From assembly GCA_026392465.1 (NCBI GenBank), contig JAPLCA010000023.1, forward strand, positions 113,279-177,278: a stretch of DNA of 64,000 bases. The letters are read 5' to 3'. The notes below the pieces were generated by a model, which worked only from the letters and a program-made list of their open reading frames with translations, was not told where the DNA came from and searched no databases. Of this stretch, positions 16,919 through 26,027 are shown one piece after another; position 1 is the stretch's first letter; each line of letters begins with the position of its first letter. Both the position numbers and the translations under genes were made by a program. Origin of the DNA: Propionibacteriales bacterium. Its GTDB lineage: Bacteria > Actinomycetota > Actinomycetes > Propionibacteriales > Nocardioidaceae.

Positions 16919-17500
16919 TCAGCAGGGACGCGTGAACGTCTGCGCGTCCGTCTTGTCGTAGTTGAACGCGTGCCCGTTGAGGATCACGGGGCGCAGGACC
17001 GACCGCCCGTCCACCACCTGGCGCTGCTCGTAGTGCAGGTGAGGTCCGGTGCTGTTGCCGGTGCTGCCGACGCGGCCGATCTGCGTGATCGGCGAGACCT
17101 GCTGGCCCACCGAGACGGTGATGCTCTTCTCCTGCAGGTGGGCATAGAAGCTGCGCCAGCCGTTCCCGTGGTCGATCTCGACCGCGTGGCCGTAGCTCGA
17201 GAAGCTCTGCGAGACGCCGATCACCTTGCCGGAGGCGCTCGCCAGCACGGGACGCCCGGCGTCGGACGACCCGGCGATGTTGAAGTCCACCGCGAGACGG
17301 CTGGGCGAGTGGTCGCTGCGGGTCTTGGTCGGCCAGGCCTCGCCGCAGCGGAACGGCACCTGCAACGGCGGCCGGGCCTGCGACGCGGCCGCCTCGCTCG
17401 CCGTGGGTGCAGCGCTGGCAGCCGCCGCGAGCGAGCCGGCCAGCAGGGTCGCGGGCGCAGCTGCTGCGACCGTCAGGGCGATCATCCGTCGTCGTTCCAT
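16919..17500 (-). CDS. Secreted M23 family zinc metallopeptidase
   Basis: 193 residues. An N-terminal signal peptide (MERRRMIALTVAAAAPATLLAG ends near Ala-Ser-Ala about residue 30), then the LytM/M23 fold: HSPSRLAVDF (His and Asp zinc ligands), GHAVEIDHGNGWRSFYAHL and GPHLHYEQ (His-x-His). It should cut cross-bridges in peptidoglycan or proteins outside the cell. There is no cell-wall-binding domain. It sits beside a divergent secreted CHAP protein, suggesting a wall-remodelling pair. Confidence 0.9.
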   Translation of the reverse strand: MERRRMIALTVAAAAPATLLAGSLAAAASAAPTASEAAASQARPPLQVPFRCGEAWPTKTRSDHSPSRLAVDFNIAGSSDAGRPVLASASGKVIGVSQSFSSYGHAVEIDHGNGWRSFYAHLQEKSITVSVGQQVSPITQIGRVGSTGNSTGPHLHYEQRQVVDGRSVLRPVILNGHAFNYDKTDAQTFTRPC

Positions 17501-17670
17501 CAGTCCTCCTGGTGTCGTGGCGCGACCCCCGTCGCACCGATGCCGAGAGCCTGTCGACGAGCCCTGCGATCACGCTCCGAGTCGTTCGCAGCGACTTCGC
17601 AGCGGCCCCCGGCAGGCTCGGGCACGGCGCCGACCGGCGTCGCCAGGCACCCACGAACCGAGGTCACCTC

Positions 17671-18336
17671 ATGAAGCGCACCCGTCTCGCCGCCGCGGCC
17701 CTCACCACAGCGGCCCTCCTCGCCGGACCGGCCGTCGCCGGGTCCGCGCACGCCGACACCGCCGGCACCAGCTCCACGTCGTCCGCCACGGCGATCTCCG
17801 CGAACCGCCAGGCCGTGGTGGACCGCGCGATGTGGGCGCTCGGCAAGCCCCTGCCGTACATCGACCGCTACGGCACGAAGCGCAACAGCACGCCGGTGCA
17901 GGACCGCAACCTGTTCGAGTACGGCGGCAGCAACACGAACAAGAACCTGTTCAACGACTACAACGGCGACGAGTGGTGCGGGTACTTCGCCGCCTGGGCC
18001 TGGACCAACCGCCTCGTTCCGTCGAAGGACGACTTCCCGGCCATTCCGCGGTCCTACCCCGCCTCGCAGAGCTGGGCAGACCAGACCGGCTCGCGCTTCA
18101 AGGCCTTCTCGGCGTCGTCGACCGCGCGTCCGCTCCCCGGCGACGTGCTCGTGTGGAGGAACAACAGCGGAACCGGCGGGCACGTCGGCGTGGTCGTCGA
18201 CGTCAACGGGAACAAGATCTACACCGTCGAGGGCAACGTCGGCGGCGACGAGATCGCCTTCAAGTACTACCCCTGGGACGCCGACGGACCGACGATCAAC
18301 AACAAGACGTTCCGCGGCTTCACGTCGGTGGAGTGA
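17671..18336 (+). CDS. Secreted CHAP-domain amidase/endopeptidase
   Basis: 221 residues. Signal peptide MKRTRLAAAALTTAALLAG to AHA about residue 28, then a CHAP/NlpC-P60-like domain with catalytic Cys in DEWCGYFAAWAW, His in GTGGHVGVVVD and an acidic/Asn third residue in YTVEGNV. Expected to hydrolyse peptidoglycan amide bonds. ATG at 17671 follows GAGGTCACCTC. Its 3' end overlaps the convergent AfsR-like gene by 17 bases. The 170-base divergent region to the M23 gene shows no clear shared operator. Confidence 0.88.
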   Translation: MKRTRLAAAALTTAALLAGPAVAGSAHADTAGTSSTSSATAISANRQAVVDRAMWALGKPLPYIDRYGTKRNSTPVQDRNLFEYGGSNTNKNLFNDYNGDEWCGYFAAWAWTNRLVPSKDDFPAIPRSYPASQSWADQTGSRFKAFSASSTARPLPGDVLVWRNNSGTGGHVGVVVDVNGNKIYTVEGNVGGDEIAFKYYPWDADGPTINNKTFRGFTSVE

Positions 18337-21300
18337 GGGCGGGGGCCGCGCCAGGAGGCGGGCCCACCGCCTGAGCAGCCGCGGAGGCCTCCCGCTCGAG
18401 CCGGAGAGCCTCCGCGGCCTCCTCGGCACGTCCGACGTCCTGCAGCAGCGCGCCGAGGGCACGCCAGGCCGCGGCGGCACTGAGCTGGCGGCCCAGCGCC
18501 GTCAGCTCGGCCACCGCGAGCCGCAGCTCCACCTCCGCCTCGGCGTCGCGGCCCTCCAGACGCAACGCTCCCGCCAGCGTGCGACGAGCCCGCGCGGCGA
18601 CGAACGCGTCACGCGACCGGACCGCCCACTCCCGCGCGCTGCGCGCGAGCTCAACGCCGTCGGCACCCCGGCCGAGCGCGACCGCGACCTCCGCCTGGGC
18701 GTCCAGCACGTACCCGCGGTCGTAGTCGTCCCCGTCGTCCTCGAGCAGGCCGACCACCTCGAGGATGAGGGTCTGGGCCTCCCCCAGCACACCGAGGCGA
18801 CGGTACGACCGCGAGAGCTCGAGCGTGGCCTGCCGGTACCCGGCCCGGGCCGCGGTCGGCTCGAGCAGGGCCCGCGCGTGCGCGAAGGCCACCGCGGCGG
18901 CCTCGTTCTCGTCGTAGTCGTTGTGCACGGTGCCCCGGCCGTTCGCCACCCAGCCGGCGAGGACCGGGTCGTCCACGCCCTCGAGCGCCTCCGTCGCCGC
19001 GTCGAGCGCCGCTACGGCCGCGACCCGACGACCGAGCGCGAGCGCGGCCGACGCCGTCACCACGTGGGCGGCCGCCGCGGCACGCGGGTGGCCAGCGGCG
19101 AGCAGACGGCCCGCCGCGGACTCCGCCAGCTGCGCGGCCTGCTCCGACGACGACGCCCGGGCCTGCAGGTGCCAGGCACGGCACAGGTCGAGGTGCGCAC
19201 GCCCCGTCGCCGCGTCGAGGTCGTCGGACGCGGCTGCCTCGAGGACACCGCCCACGAGGTCGAGGCAGGTCACCCACTCCTCCTCGGCCGGCGCGCCGTG
19301 GTGCGCGGGCGCCACGAGGACCAGGAGCCGCCAGGCGAGGTCGGGCCGGTGGTGGGCCAACGACGCGGCCAGGACGCGCGCCGTCGCGTTCTCCGTCGCG
19401 AAGAACCGCACCGCCGACGTCCGGTCCCAGGTCTCCCGATCCCCGCGCTGTCCAGCCCCGCCCTGTCGGACCCCGCCCTGTCGAACCCCGTCCTGTCGAA
19501 CCCCGTGCGACGGCGTGGTCGAGGCAGCCGAGCGCGCCCGGTCCGGGGGCTCCGGGACGAGCTGCGTCGGGTGGGCCCGGTGCGCCGGACGTCCCCGGTC
19601 GAGCAGCAGCTCCGCCACCCGCACCGCCGGCGACGGGTCGTCGTCGTGGGCGTCCGTGCCGCGCAGGAACCGTGCGACGACGTCGTGCAGCCGGAACTGG
19701 GTGGTCTGCCCGAGGTGCCGGACGGGCTCGACGAGGTGCAACGCGCTCAGGGCGTCGATCGCGCGGTCCCCCGCGTGGTCGTCGCCGAGCAACGCCCCGA
19801 GCACCCAGGCGCTGAACGCGGGCAGCCGCAGCCGAGCGACGCGGTGCGCCGCCTCCTGGACCTCGTCGGGCAGCTGCTCCCACACCTCCGCGAGGCTCGC
19901 CGCGATGGAGGCCATGGTCCCGTCGTCCCCGGTGGACAGCCGGTCGGCCAGGCGCCCCAGCGCGACGTCGGGACGCTGCCGCGCGCGACCCGCCGCGAGC
20001 CGCAGGGCGAGCGGCGTGGCACCGAGGGCGGCCACCAGCCGGTCGGCGTCCGCCTGGTCGCGCTCGACCCGCTCCCTGCCGAGCTCGCGGACGAGCAGCT
20101 CGCGCGCCGCGCCCGTCGAGAGCGAGCCGACCGGCACGCGCACGTCGGCGTCGAGCCACGGCAGCTCACGGCGCGAGACCACGAGGGCCATGCAGCCCGC
20201 CGACGCCGGCAGCAGGTCCAGCAGGGTCGACGCCGCGACGTCGGCCCCCACGTCGTCGAGCACGACGAGCACGCGACGCTCGTGCAGCAGGCTGCGGTAG
20301 AGGGCGGCCCGTTCAGCGACGTCGGCCGGGACGGCCTCCGGGTGGGTGCCGAGCAGGCGCAGGAAGGTACCGAGGGCCGCCGCGGCGTCCGGCCCGGTCG
20401 GCGTGCGACCGGCGTCGAGGTGCAGCGATCCGTCCGGGAACCGGTCGCGCAGGCGGTGGCCCACCTCGACCGCGAGCGTCGACTTGCCCATCCCGGGCAG
20501 ACCGGTCAGGTGCACCACCACCGGTCCGTCGTCGACGTGCCGCGCGGCGTCGAGCACGGCCTCGAGCTCGCGCGTGCGGCCGACGAAGCCCGGTGAGCGC
20601 CGCGGGAGCGTGCGGGGTGCCGTCGGACGTCGCAGCGCGCTCTCGGCTCCGGGCAGCGCCACGGCGTCGGACGCACGGACCGGGACGACGTCGCCGTCCA
20701 GCACCCGCGCGTGGGCGGATCCCAGCAGGTCCGACGGCTCGACCCCGAGCTCGACGTCGAGCCGCTCGAACGCCTCGCGGTAGACGCGCAGCGCCTGCTC
20801 ACGGCGTCCGACGGACGCGAGCGCGAGCACGTAGTGGGCGAGCAGGCCCTCGTGGAACGGGTGGAGGGCGGTCAGCAGCCCCAGATCGGCCACGACCGTG
20901 TCGGCCCGGCCGAGCGCGACGGCCGCAGCCACGTGCTCCTCCCACAGACCGAGCCGCTCGGCCGCGAGGCGCGTCCGTTCGAGCTCGACGGCCGACGTCG
21001 AGCGGACGTCCAGCAGGATCTCCTCGGGCACCAGGTCCAGCGCGGCACGGAAGTCGTCGAGACAGCCGACCTCGGAGCGTTGCGCCCGCGCCCGCGCACG
21101 GGCGCGGCACGCTCGCAGCCGACCGACGTCGGTGTCGACGCCGTCGTCCAGGAGGTAGCCGTCCGCCGCCGTGCGCACCAGCGGGGCGGCGCACTTGCGT
21201 CGCAGCCCCGAGACGAGCGCCTGCACCCGGTTCCTGGCCGACGTCGGCGGGTCGTCGTCGTAGAGCCAGCGGACGAGCGTGTCGCTCGAGGACCCGGCGC

Positions 21301-21421
21301 CCACGGCGAGCCCCGCGAGCAGGGCGCGTTCGAGGCTCGACAGCGCGACCGGCCGGCCGTCGCACTGCAGCGCGACCCCAGCGAGCACGGTCAGCACGAC
21401 CCTGTCCCCCGAGGAGTCCAC
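18320..21421 (-). CDS. AfsR/SARP-like regulator: BTAD, NB-ARC ATPase, TPR
   Basis: 1033 residues from GTG at 21421. A winged-helix (about 1-95, with RNRVQALVSGLRRKC and a short DNA-binding segment), a bacterial transcriptional activation domain (about 100-245, ending EAFERLDVELGVEPS), an NB-ARC ATPase (Walker A GLPGMGKST about 307-315; Walker B RRVLVVLDDVG), and a C-terminal TPR array rich in Ala. A low-complexity patch of five GVRQ(D/G)-type pentapeptides lies near residue 640. Such proteins activate specialised-metabolism or morphological genes; the target is unknown, and none of the peptide clusters in the window is adjacent. A tetR gene diverges from it. Confidence 0.85.
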   Translation of the reverse strand: MDSSGDRVVLTVLAGVALQCDGRPVALSSLERALLAGLAVGAGSSSDTLVRWLYDDDPPTSARNRVQALVSGLRRKCAAPLVRTAADGYLLDDGVDTDVGRLRACRARARARAQRSEVGCLDDFRAALDLVPEEILLDVRSTSAVELERTRLAAERLGLWEEHVAAAVALGRADTVVADLGLLTALHPFHEGLLAHYVLALASVGRREQALRVYREAFERLDVELGVEPSDLLGSAHARVLDGDVVPVRASDAVALPGAESALRRPTAPRTLPRRSPGFVGRTRELEAVLDAARHVDDGPVVVHLTGLPGMGKSTLAVEVGHRLRDRFPDGSLHLDAGRTPTGPDAAAALGTFLRLLGTHPEAVPADVAERAALYRSLLHERRVLVVLDDVGADVAASTLLDLLPASAGCMALVVSRRELPWLDADVRVPVGSLSTGAARELLVRELGRERVERDQADADRLVAALGATPLALRLAAGRARQRPDVALGRLADRLSTGDDGTMASIAASLAEVWEQLPDEVQEAAHRVARLRLPAFSAWVLGALLGDDHAGDRAIDALSALHLVEPVRHLGQTTQFRLHDVVARFLRGTDAHDDDPSPAVRVAELLLDRGRPAHRAHPTQLVPEPPDRARSAASTTPSHGVRQDGVRQGGVRQGGAGQRGDRETWDRTSAVRFFATENATARVLAASLAHHRPDLAWRLLVLVAPAHHGAPAEEEWVTCLDLVGGVLEAAASDDLDAATGRAHLDLCRAWHLQARASSSEQAAQLAESAAGRLLAAGHPRAAAAAHVVTASAALALGRRVAAVAALDAATEALEGVDDPVLAGWVANGRGTVHNDYDENEAAAVAFAHARALLEPTAARAGYRQATLELSRSYRRLGVLGEAQTLILEVVGLLEDDGDDYDRGYVLDAQAEVAVALGRGADGVELARSAREWAVRSRDAFVAARARRTLAGALRLEGRDAEAEVELRLAVAELTALGRQLSAAAAWRALGALLQDVGRAEEAAEALRLEREASAAAQAVGPPPGAAPALTPPT
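19440..19514 (-). repeat. 15-bp minisatellite inside the AfsR-like gene
   Basis: Five tandem units of (A/G)CCCCG(C/T)CCTGTCG(A/G) type, the middle three nearly identical. On the coding strand they give repeats of GVRQG/GVRQD in the linker between the NB-ARC and TPR parts. Fifteen bases keep the frame, so copy number can vary without breaking the gene. Confidence 0.9.
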
Positions 21422-21486
21422 GGCAGGACCCTAGCCGCACGTCGCCCCGTCGCCCCAGTGCGGATCCGCTCCCTGGGACGCCCCGT

Positions 21487-21517
21487 CGGTACTGGCGGGC
21501 GCTCTCCGGTACTGGCG
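21487..21517. promoter_or_regulatory. Two direct CGGTACTGGCG repeats before tetR
   Basis: CGGTACTGGCG occurs at 21487-21497 and 21507-21517, 20 bp apart (two helical turns), followed by TAGGGT (21523-21528), a possible -10 for tetR. Likely regulator sites, either for this TetR or for the divergent AfsR-like protein (SARP sites are direct repeats). GGTACTGG also appears at 24995-25002 beside the acyl-CoA dehydrogenase promoter. Confidence 0.5.
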
Positions 21518-21534
21518 CGGGGTAGGGTCGGGGC

Positions 21535-22113
21535 ATGGTCCGACCGACGAGCGTCGCCGCTCGTGACGACGCGCGCCGCCAGGCGCTGCTCGACGAGCTG
21601 ATCCCGCTGTTCCACGCCGAGGGCTTCCTCGCGTTCAGCCTGGAGGACCTCGCCCGCCGGCTCGGCTGCTCGAAGACGACGCTCTACGTCGTCGCGCCGA
21701 GCAAGGAGCAGATCATCCAGGCCACGGTGCGCGAGTCCTTCCGACGTTCGACCGACGCCGTCGAGCGGCGGGTGGCGGCCGAGCCCGACCGCGGCCGACG
21801 GATCAGCGTCTACCTCGACGCCATCGCCGAGGAGCTCGCACCCGCCGGCCCCACCTACTTCGCCGACCTCGACGCCTACGAGCCTGCCCGCGAGGTCTAC
21901 CGCAACAACGTCCGACTCGCCGCCCAGCGGGTCAAGGAGCTGGTGGAGGCCTCGGGTCGACGTCGGCTCGACCCACGCTTCGTCGGGTCGGTCGCCGGGC
22001 TCGTGCTCGAGGCGATCCACCGCGGAGCCGTGGAGGCCGACACCGGCCTCGACGACGCCGCCGCCTTCCACCAGCTGGCCGTGCTCGTCGACCACGCCAC
22101 CCGCTCCGACTGA
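21535..22113 (+). CDS. TetR family transcriptional regulator
   Basis: 192 residues. Helix-turn-helix in the first 60: ALLDELIPLFHAEGFLAFSLEDLARRLGCSKTTLYVVAPSKEQIIQATV, followed by a C-terminal domain with PAGPTYFADLDAYEPAREVYRNN typical of TetR regulators near acyl-CoA genes. The ATG at 21535 closely follows TAGGGTCGGGGC. It converges on the enoyl-CoA hydratase/SDR/acyl-CoA dehydrogenase operon and is a candidate controller of it. Confidence 0.87.
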   Translation: MVRPTSVAARDDARRQALLDELIPLFHAEGFLAFSLEDLARRLGCSKTTLYVVAPSKEQIIQATVRESFRRSTDAVERRVAAEPDRGRRISVYLDAIAEELAPAGPTYFADLDAYEPAREVYRNNVRLAAQRVKELVEASGRRRLDPRFVGSVAGLVLEAIHRGAVEADTGLDDAAAFHQLAVLVDHATRSD

Positions 22114-22118
22114 TCCTT

Positions 22119-22197
22119 CCTTTCGCCGCGTTCTGTGGAGTTCGCGACGGAATCTCCGCGGAAAACCGTCGTCAACCCCACACAACGCGGGGAAAGG
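22119..22197 (+). terminator. Imperfect 32-bp palindrome between convergent tetR and enoyl-CoA hydratase genes
   Basis: The arm 22119-22150 pairs with 22166-22197 with five mismatches; the conserved blocks are CCTTTC, CCGCGTT, TGTGG and CGACGG, with a 15-base loop. A bidirectional terminator is likely. Its sequence is unrelated to the GAGYGTGACGTTT family. Confidence 0.8.
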
Positions 22198-22215
22198 AGG
22201 GGGAGGGGAGGGGTC

Positions 22216-22983
22216 CTAGCGGTCGCGGGAGAGGAACCGCGTGATGAGGGCGGCGCTCTCGGGCTCCGCGACCGACGTGGCGATGGTGCGCGCCTCGCGG
22301 TCGAGCTGGTCCGACAGCGACGTCTCGAAGGAGCCCCGCACCAGCCGCCGCGCCCGGCCGAGCGCCCGCGCGGGACCGTCGGCCAGCCGCCGGGCCAGCG
22401 CCTGCGCCTCGTCGACCACGGCCTCGTCGTCGACGACCCGCGTGACGATCCCCCACTCCTGCGCCTCCTCCGCGGAGAGCCGACGCGGCGTCAGCGTGAC
22501 CTCCAGCGCGCGCTGCAGCCCGACGACGCGCGGCAGCAGCCACGACTGCCCGCCGTCGGGCGTCAGGCCGACCGACGTGTAGGCGGTGACGAACGCCGCC
22601 GAGCGCCCCGCCACCACGAGGTCTCCCCCGAGCACGAGCGACAGACCGGCCCCCGCGGCCGCACCCTGCACCCCCACGACGACCGGCTTCTCGAGCCCGT
22701 CGAGCAGCCGGACACCGACGTGCAGCGCGTCGGCGAGCTCCTGCAGGAACGCCGACGAGTCGGCGGCCGCGTCCATGGCGCCGAGGTCACCACCCGCGCA
22801 GAACATCCGACCCCGACCCGTGAGCAGCACGACGCGCACGGCGTCGTCGTCGCGCACCTGGGTGAGCACGTCGGCGAACGCCGCCGTGAAGGGCAGGTCG
22901 ATCGTGTTCGACGCGGCGGGACGGTTCAGCTCGACGTGGGCGACGCCGTCGTCGACCGTGAGCAGGACGGGCGCATCAGTCAT
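22216..22983 (-). CDS. Enoyl-CoA hydratase/isomerase (crotonase family)
   Basis: 255 residues. Crotonase fold signatures: VAHVELNRPAASNTID, GRMFCAGGDLGAM (oxyanion hole) and KPVVVGVQGAAAGAGLSLVLGGDLVVA. In the second catalytic block DGGQSWLLPRVVG carries Asp/Gly where hydratases have Glu, so an isomerase or other crotonase activity is as possible as hydration. Last gene of the acyl-CoA dehydrogenase operon, 33 bases after the SDR stop; probable step in fatty or aromatic acyl-CoA breakdown. Confidence 0.87.
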   Translation of the reverse strand: MTDAPVLLTVDDGVAHVELNRPAASNTIDLPFTAAFADVLTQVRDDDAVRVVLLTGRGRMFCAGGDLGAMDAAADSSAFLQELADALHVGVRLLDGLEKPVVVGVQGAAAGAGLSLVLGGDLVVAGRSAAFVTAYTSVGLTPDGGQSWLLPRVVGLQRALEVTLTPRRLSAEEAQEWGIVTRVVDDEAVVDEAQALARRLADGPARALGRARRLVRGSFETSLSDQLDREARTIATSVAEPESAALITRFLSRDR

Positions 22984-23016
22984 GGCGTCAGTGTCCCGGT
23001 CAGCCGCGCGTCCCGC

Positions 23017-23778
23017 TCATCGCGGGGCCATCCGCAACGAGCCGTCCATGCGGATCGTCTCGCCGTTGAGGTAGTCGTGCTCGACGATCATCCGGACGAG
23101 CTGGGCGTACTCGTCGGGACGGCCGAGGCGCTGCGGGAACGGCACGCCCTTCGCGAGGGCGGCGCGGATCTCCTCGCCGACCGTGGCGAGCATCGGCGTG
23201 TCGATGATGCCCGGCGCGATCGTGTTGACACGGATCCCGTACTGCGCGAGGTCGCGGGCCGTGGGCAGGGTCATGCCGACGACGCCGCCCTTGCTCGCCG
23301 AGTACGCGGCCTGCCCGATCTGGCCGTCGAACGCGGCGATCGACGCGGTGTTGACGACGACACCGCGCTGGCCGTGCTCGAGCGGCTCCGTGGCGGCCAT
23401 CGCCTCGGCGGCGACCGCGAGCACGGTGAAGGTGCCCACGAGGTTGACGTTCACGATGCGCGCGAAGAGCCCGAGGTCGTGGATCCCCTGGCCGCCCTTG
23501 CCGAGCACGCGACCGGCCGTGCCGATGCCGGCGCAGCTGACCGCGACGCGCAGCGGTGCCTGCTCGGACGCGGCGGCGACGGCGTTGCGCACCTGCGCCT
23601 CGTCGGTCACGTCGGCCTCGACGTACGTGACGCCGGCGACGTCGGGCGCCTTCTCGATGGACTGCGCCAGGTCGACCGCCACGACGGCCGCACCGGCGGC
23701 GGCCAGCTCGGCGGCCGTGGCGGCGCCGAGGCCCGAGGCGCCGCCGGTGACGACGGCGGAGGTTCCGGTGAGCTGCAT
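23017..23778 (-). CDS. SDR oxidoreductase, 3-hydroxyacyl-CoA dehydrogenase type (HSD17B10-like)
   Basis: 253 residues, classical SDR: TGGASGLGAAT cofactor site, VEADVTDEAQV, AVSCAGIGTAG, the catalytic Ser in VNTASIAAFDGQIGQAAYSASKGG (Ser, Tyr-x3-Lys) and the PG motif VNTIAPGIIDTPM. Its closest pattern is the bacterial type-2 3-hydroxyacyl-CoA dehydrogenase. ATG at 23778 after AGGAGAGAG; 9 bases separate it from the acyl-CoA dehydrogenase stop. Third step of a beta-oxidation-like set with its neighbours. Confidence 0.88.
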   Translation of the reverse strand: MQLTGTSAVVTGGASGLGAATAAELAAAGAAVVAVDLAQSIEKAPDVAGVTYVEADVTDEAQVRNAVAAASEQAPLRVAVSCAGIGTAGRVLGKGGQGIHDLGLFARIVNVNLVGTFTVLAVAAEAMAATEPLEHGQRGVVVNTASIAAFDGQIGQAAYSASKGGVVGMTLPTARDLAQYGIRVNTIAPGIIDTPMLATVGEEIRAALAKGVPFPQRLGRPDEYAQLVRMIVEHDYLNGETIRMDGSLRMAPR

Positions 23779-23787
23779 GTCTCTCTC

Positions 23788-24927
23788 CTACTTCAGGTGG
23801 CGGCTGATGACGAGCCGCTGGATCTGGTTGGTGCCCTCGAAGATCTGCATGACCTTGGTCTCGCGCATGAAGCGCTCGACGGGGAAGTCCTTGGTGTAGC
23901 CGGCACCGCCGAGCACCTGGACGGCGTCGGTGGTCACTTGCATGGCGTTGTCGGTGGCGACGAGCTTGGCGACCGACGCGGCCCGTCCGTACGGACGTCC
24001 GGCGTCCTTGAGCCGGGCGGCGTGCAGGTAGGTGGCCCGCGCGGAGTCGACGGCCGCGGCCATGTCGGCCAGCACGAAGCCGAGCCCCTGGTGGTCGATG
24101 ATCGCCCGGCCGAACGCCTCGCGCTCCTTGGCGTACGCGACGGCGGCGTCGAGGGCGCCCTGGGCCACGCCCACGGCGACCGCGGCGATGCCGAGCCGCC
24201 CGGCGTCGAGGCCCGCGAGGGCGATGGGCAGGCCCTGACCCTCGGCCCCAAGGCGTCGCTCGGCGGGCACGCGGACTCCGTCGAACAGCATGGTGGCGGT
24301 GGTGGACGACATGAGGCCCATCTTCTGCTCGGGCACGTCGGCGGTGAGCCCGTCGGCGTCGGCGGGCACGAGGAAGCAGGAGATGCCCCGGCCTCCGTCG
24401 TCGCTGGTGCGGGCCATGACCTTGTAGAAGTCGGCCTGGCCGCCGTGGGTGGTCCAGGCCTTCGCGCCGCTGATGACGTAGTCGTCTCCCTGGCGCACCG
24501 CCTTCGTGCGCATGGCGGCCGGGTCGGAGCCGGCATGGGCCTCGGACAGGCAGTAGGCGCCCAGCAGCTCGCCACCGAGCATGTCGGGCAGCCAGCGCCG
24601 CTTCTGCTCGTCCGTGCCGGCCTCGAACAGGCCGAAGCAGGAGAGCGCGTGCACGCTCACTCCGACGCCGACGGCCGCCCAGGCCGACGCGATCTCCTCG
24701 ACGACCTGCAGGTAGACCTCGTACGGCTGCCCCCCGCCCCCGAGCTCCTCGGGGTACGGCAGGCCGAGCAGACCGGCGCGACCCAGCAGCGCGAAGACGT
24801 CGCGCGGGAAGGTCGCGGTGCGCTCGGCCTCGTCGACCCGCGGGCGCAGCTTGTCGTCGACGAGCTCGCGCGTGAGGGCGATGAGGTCGGCCGACTCGGA
24901 GGTCGGCATCAGACGATCGGCGGGCAT
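23788..24927 (-). CDS. Acyl-CoA dehydrogenase
   Basis: 379 residues, FAD enzyme that makes the alpha-beta double bond in acyl-CoA. Family signatures: AYCLSEAHAGSDPAAM (FAD/substrate loop), GAKAWTTHGGQADFYKVMART, LGGAGYTKDFPVERFMRETKV and the catalytic Glu in IFEGTNQIQRLVI. ATG at 24927 has GGAAAGG upstream; a Met seven codons later is an alternative. First gene of a three-gene operon with SDR and crotonase. TACCAGGA/TCCTGGTA inverted at 24965-24998 in its promoter region is a possible operator. Confidence 0.93.
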   Translation of the reverse strand: MPADRLMPTSESADLIALTRELVDDKLRPRVDEAERTATFPRDVFALLGRAGLLGLPYPEELGGGGQPYEVYLQVVEEIASAWAAVGVGVSVHALSCFGLFEAGTDEQKRRWLPDMLGGELLGAYCLSEAHAGSDPAAMRTKAVRQGDDYVISGAKAWTTHGGQADFYKVMARTSDDGGRGISCFLVPADADGLTADVPEQKMGLMSSTTATMLFDGVRVPAERRLGAEGQGLPIALAGLDAGRLGIAAVAVGVAQGALDAAVAYAKEREAFGRAIIDHQGLGFVLADMAAAVDSARATYLHAARLKDAGRPYGRAASVAKLVATDNAMQVTTDAVQVLGGAGYTKDFPVERFMRETKVMQIFEGTNQIQRLVISRHLK

Positions 24928-25043
24928 GGCGACCTTTCCGGCGACGGGGACGACACCGCGAGCGTACCAGGACGGATACTGTCGCTCTCTTCCTGGTACT
25001 GGTTCCGTCGACTTGCCCGGCGGACCGCCGGAATCTTGACAGG

Positions 25044-26018
25044 ATGGAGGCCATGGAGCCGCTCTCCCCCGCCACGGGGACCGACACCTTCAGCGCCGTC
25101 GCGAACCGCGTCGTGGACTACCTGAGGCGCAGCACGCCGATCAGCGACTGGTCGGTGAACCGGCGCATCGAGGCCGAGCAGGTCTTCCTGCACACGACGA
25201 GCGGCACCCTCGTGGCGGTCGGCGACCGCCGGCCGTGGGACCAGTCCTACTGCCACCGGGCCTTCGACCTCGGAGCCGACGCGATCGTCGACGACGTCAC
25301 CACGCACCCGCAGTACAGCGACCTGCGCATCGGGGCCACGCGCAGCTACGCCGGCGTGCCCATCCGGGACCCCCAGGGCGAGATGTTCGGCATGCTCTGC
25401 GGCCTGGGCGTCGACCCGCTCGAGGGCGCCGAGGTCGACGCCGAGCTGCTCGCCGTCCTCGGCGACCTGCTCGGGGCCCACCTGTCGCTCGCCCGCCGGG
25501 CCGAGAGCGGCGACCGGGAGCGACGCACGGCGGAGGCCCTGGCGCAGACCGACGCGCTCACCGGCCTCGTCAACCGACGCGGCTGGGACTCCGTGCTCGC
25601 CGACGCCGCGGTCCGCGCCAGCGCCTACGGCGACCTCGCGGCGGTGGTGCTGTGCGACCTCGACGGACTGAAGGAGGTCAACGACCGGGAGGGGCACGCC
25701 GCGGGCGACACCCTCCTGCAGCGCGCCGCGCTCGCGCTGACCAGGGCCCGCGGCGAGCACGACACCATCGCGCGGTACGGCGGCGACGAGTTCGTCGTCC
25801 TGGTGGAGGACGTGTCGCCGCGGCTGCTCAACCGGACGCTGCGGCGCTACCGCGACGCGCTCGAGCGCGAGGGTGTGGAGGCCTCCTTCGGGTGGTCGCT
25901 CGTGTTCCCCGGCGACGAGCCGGTCGACGCGGCGTTCCAGCGCGCCGACCAGTCGATGTACGAGGACAAGCGGGCCCGCCGCACGGCGCGTCGAGGGCCC
26001 GACTCCGCCGCCGGGTAG
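25044..26018 (+). CDS. GAF-GGDEF protein, probable diguanylate cyclase
   Basis: 324 residues. The N-terminal half is a GAF domain (YCHRAFDLGADAIVDDVTTHPQYSDLRIG... SYAGVPIRDPQGEMFGMLCGLG, residues about 20-155), which binds a small signal. The second half is GGDEF: TDALTGLVNRRGWDS, VVLCDLDGLKEVNDREGH, and an intact active-site YGGDEFVVL about residue 252. No inhibitory RxxD site five residues before is evident. It should make cyclic di-GMP. No strong ribosome site precedes ATG 25044; ATG 25053 is the alternative. Confidence 0.92.
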   Translation: MEAMEPLSPATGTDTFSAVANRVVDYLRRSTPISDWSVNRRIEAEQVFLHTTSGTLVAVGDRRPWDQSYCHRAFDLGADAIVDDVTTHPQYSDLRIGATRSYAGVPIRDPQGEMFGMLCGLGVDPLEGAEVDAELLAVLGDLLGAHLSLARRAESGDRERRTAEALAQTDALTGLVNRRGWDSVLADAAVRASAYGDLAAVVLCDLDGLKEVNDREGHAAGDTLLQRAALALTRARGEHDTIARYGGDEFVVLVEDVSPRLLNRTLRRYRDALEREGVEASFGWSLVFPGDEPVDAAFQRADQSMYEDKRARRTARRGPDSAAG

Positions 26019-26027
26019 CCTGCGCCG

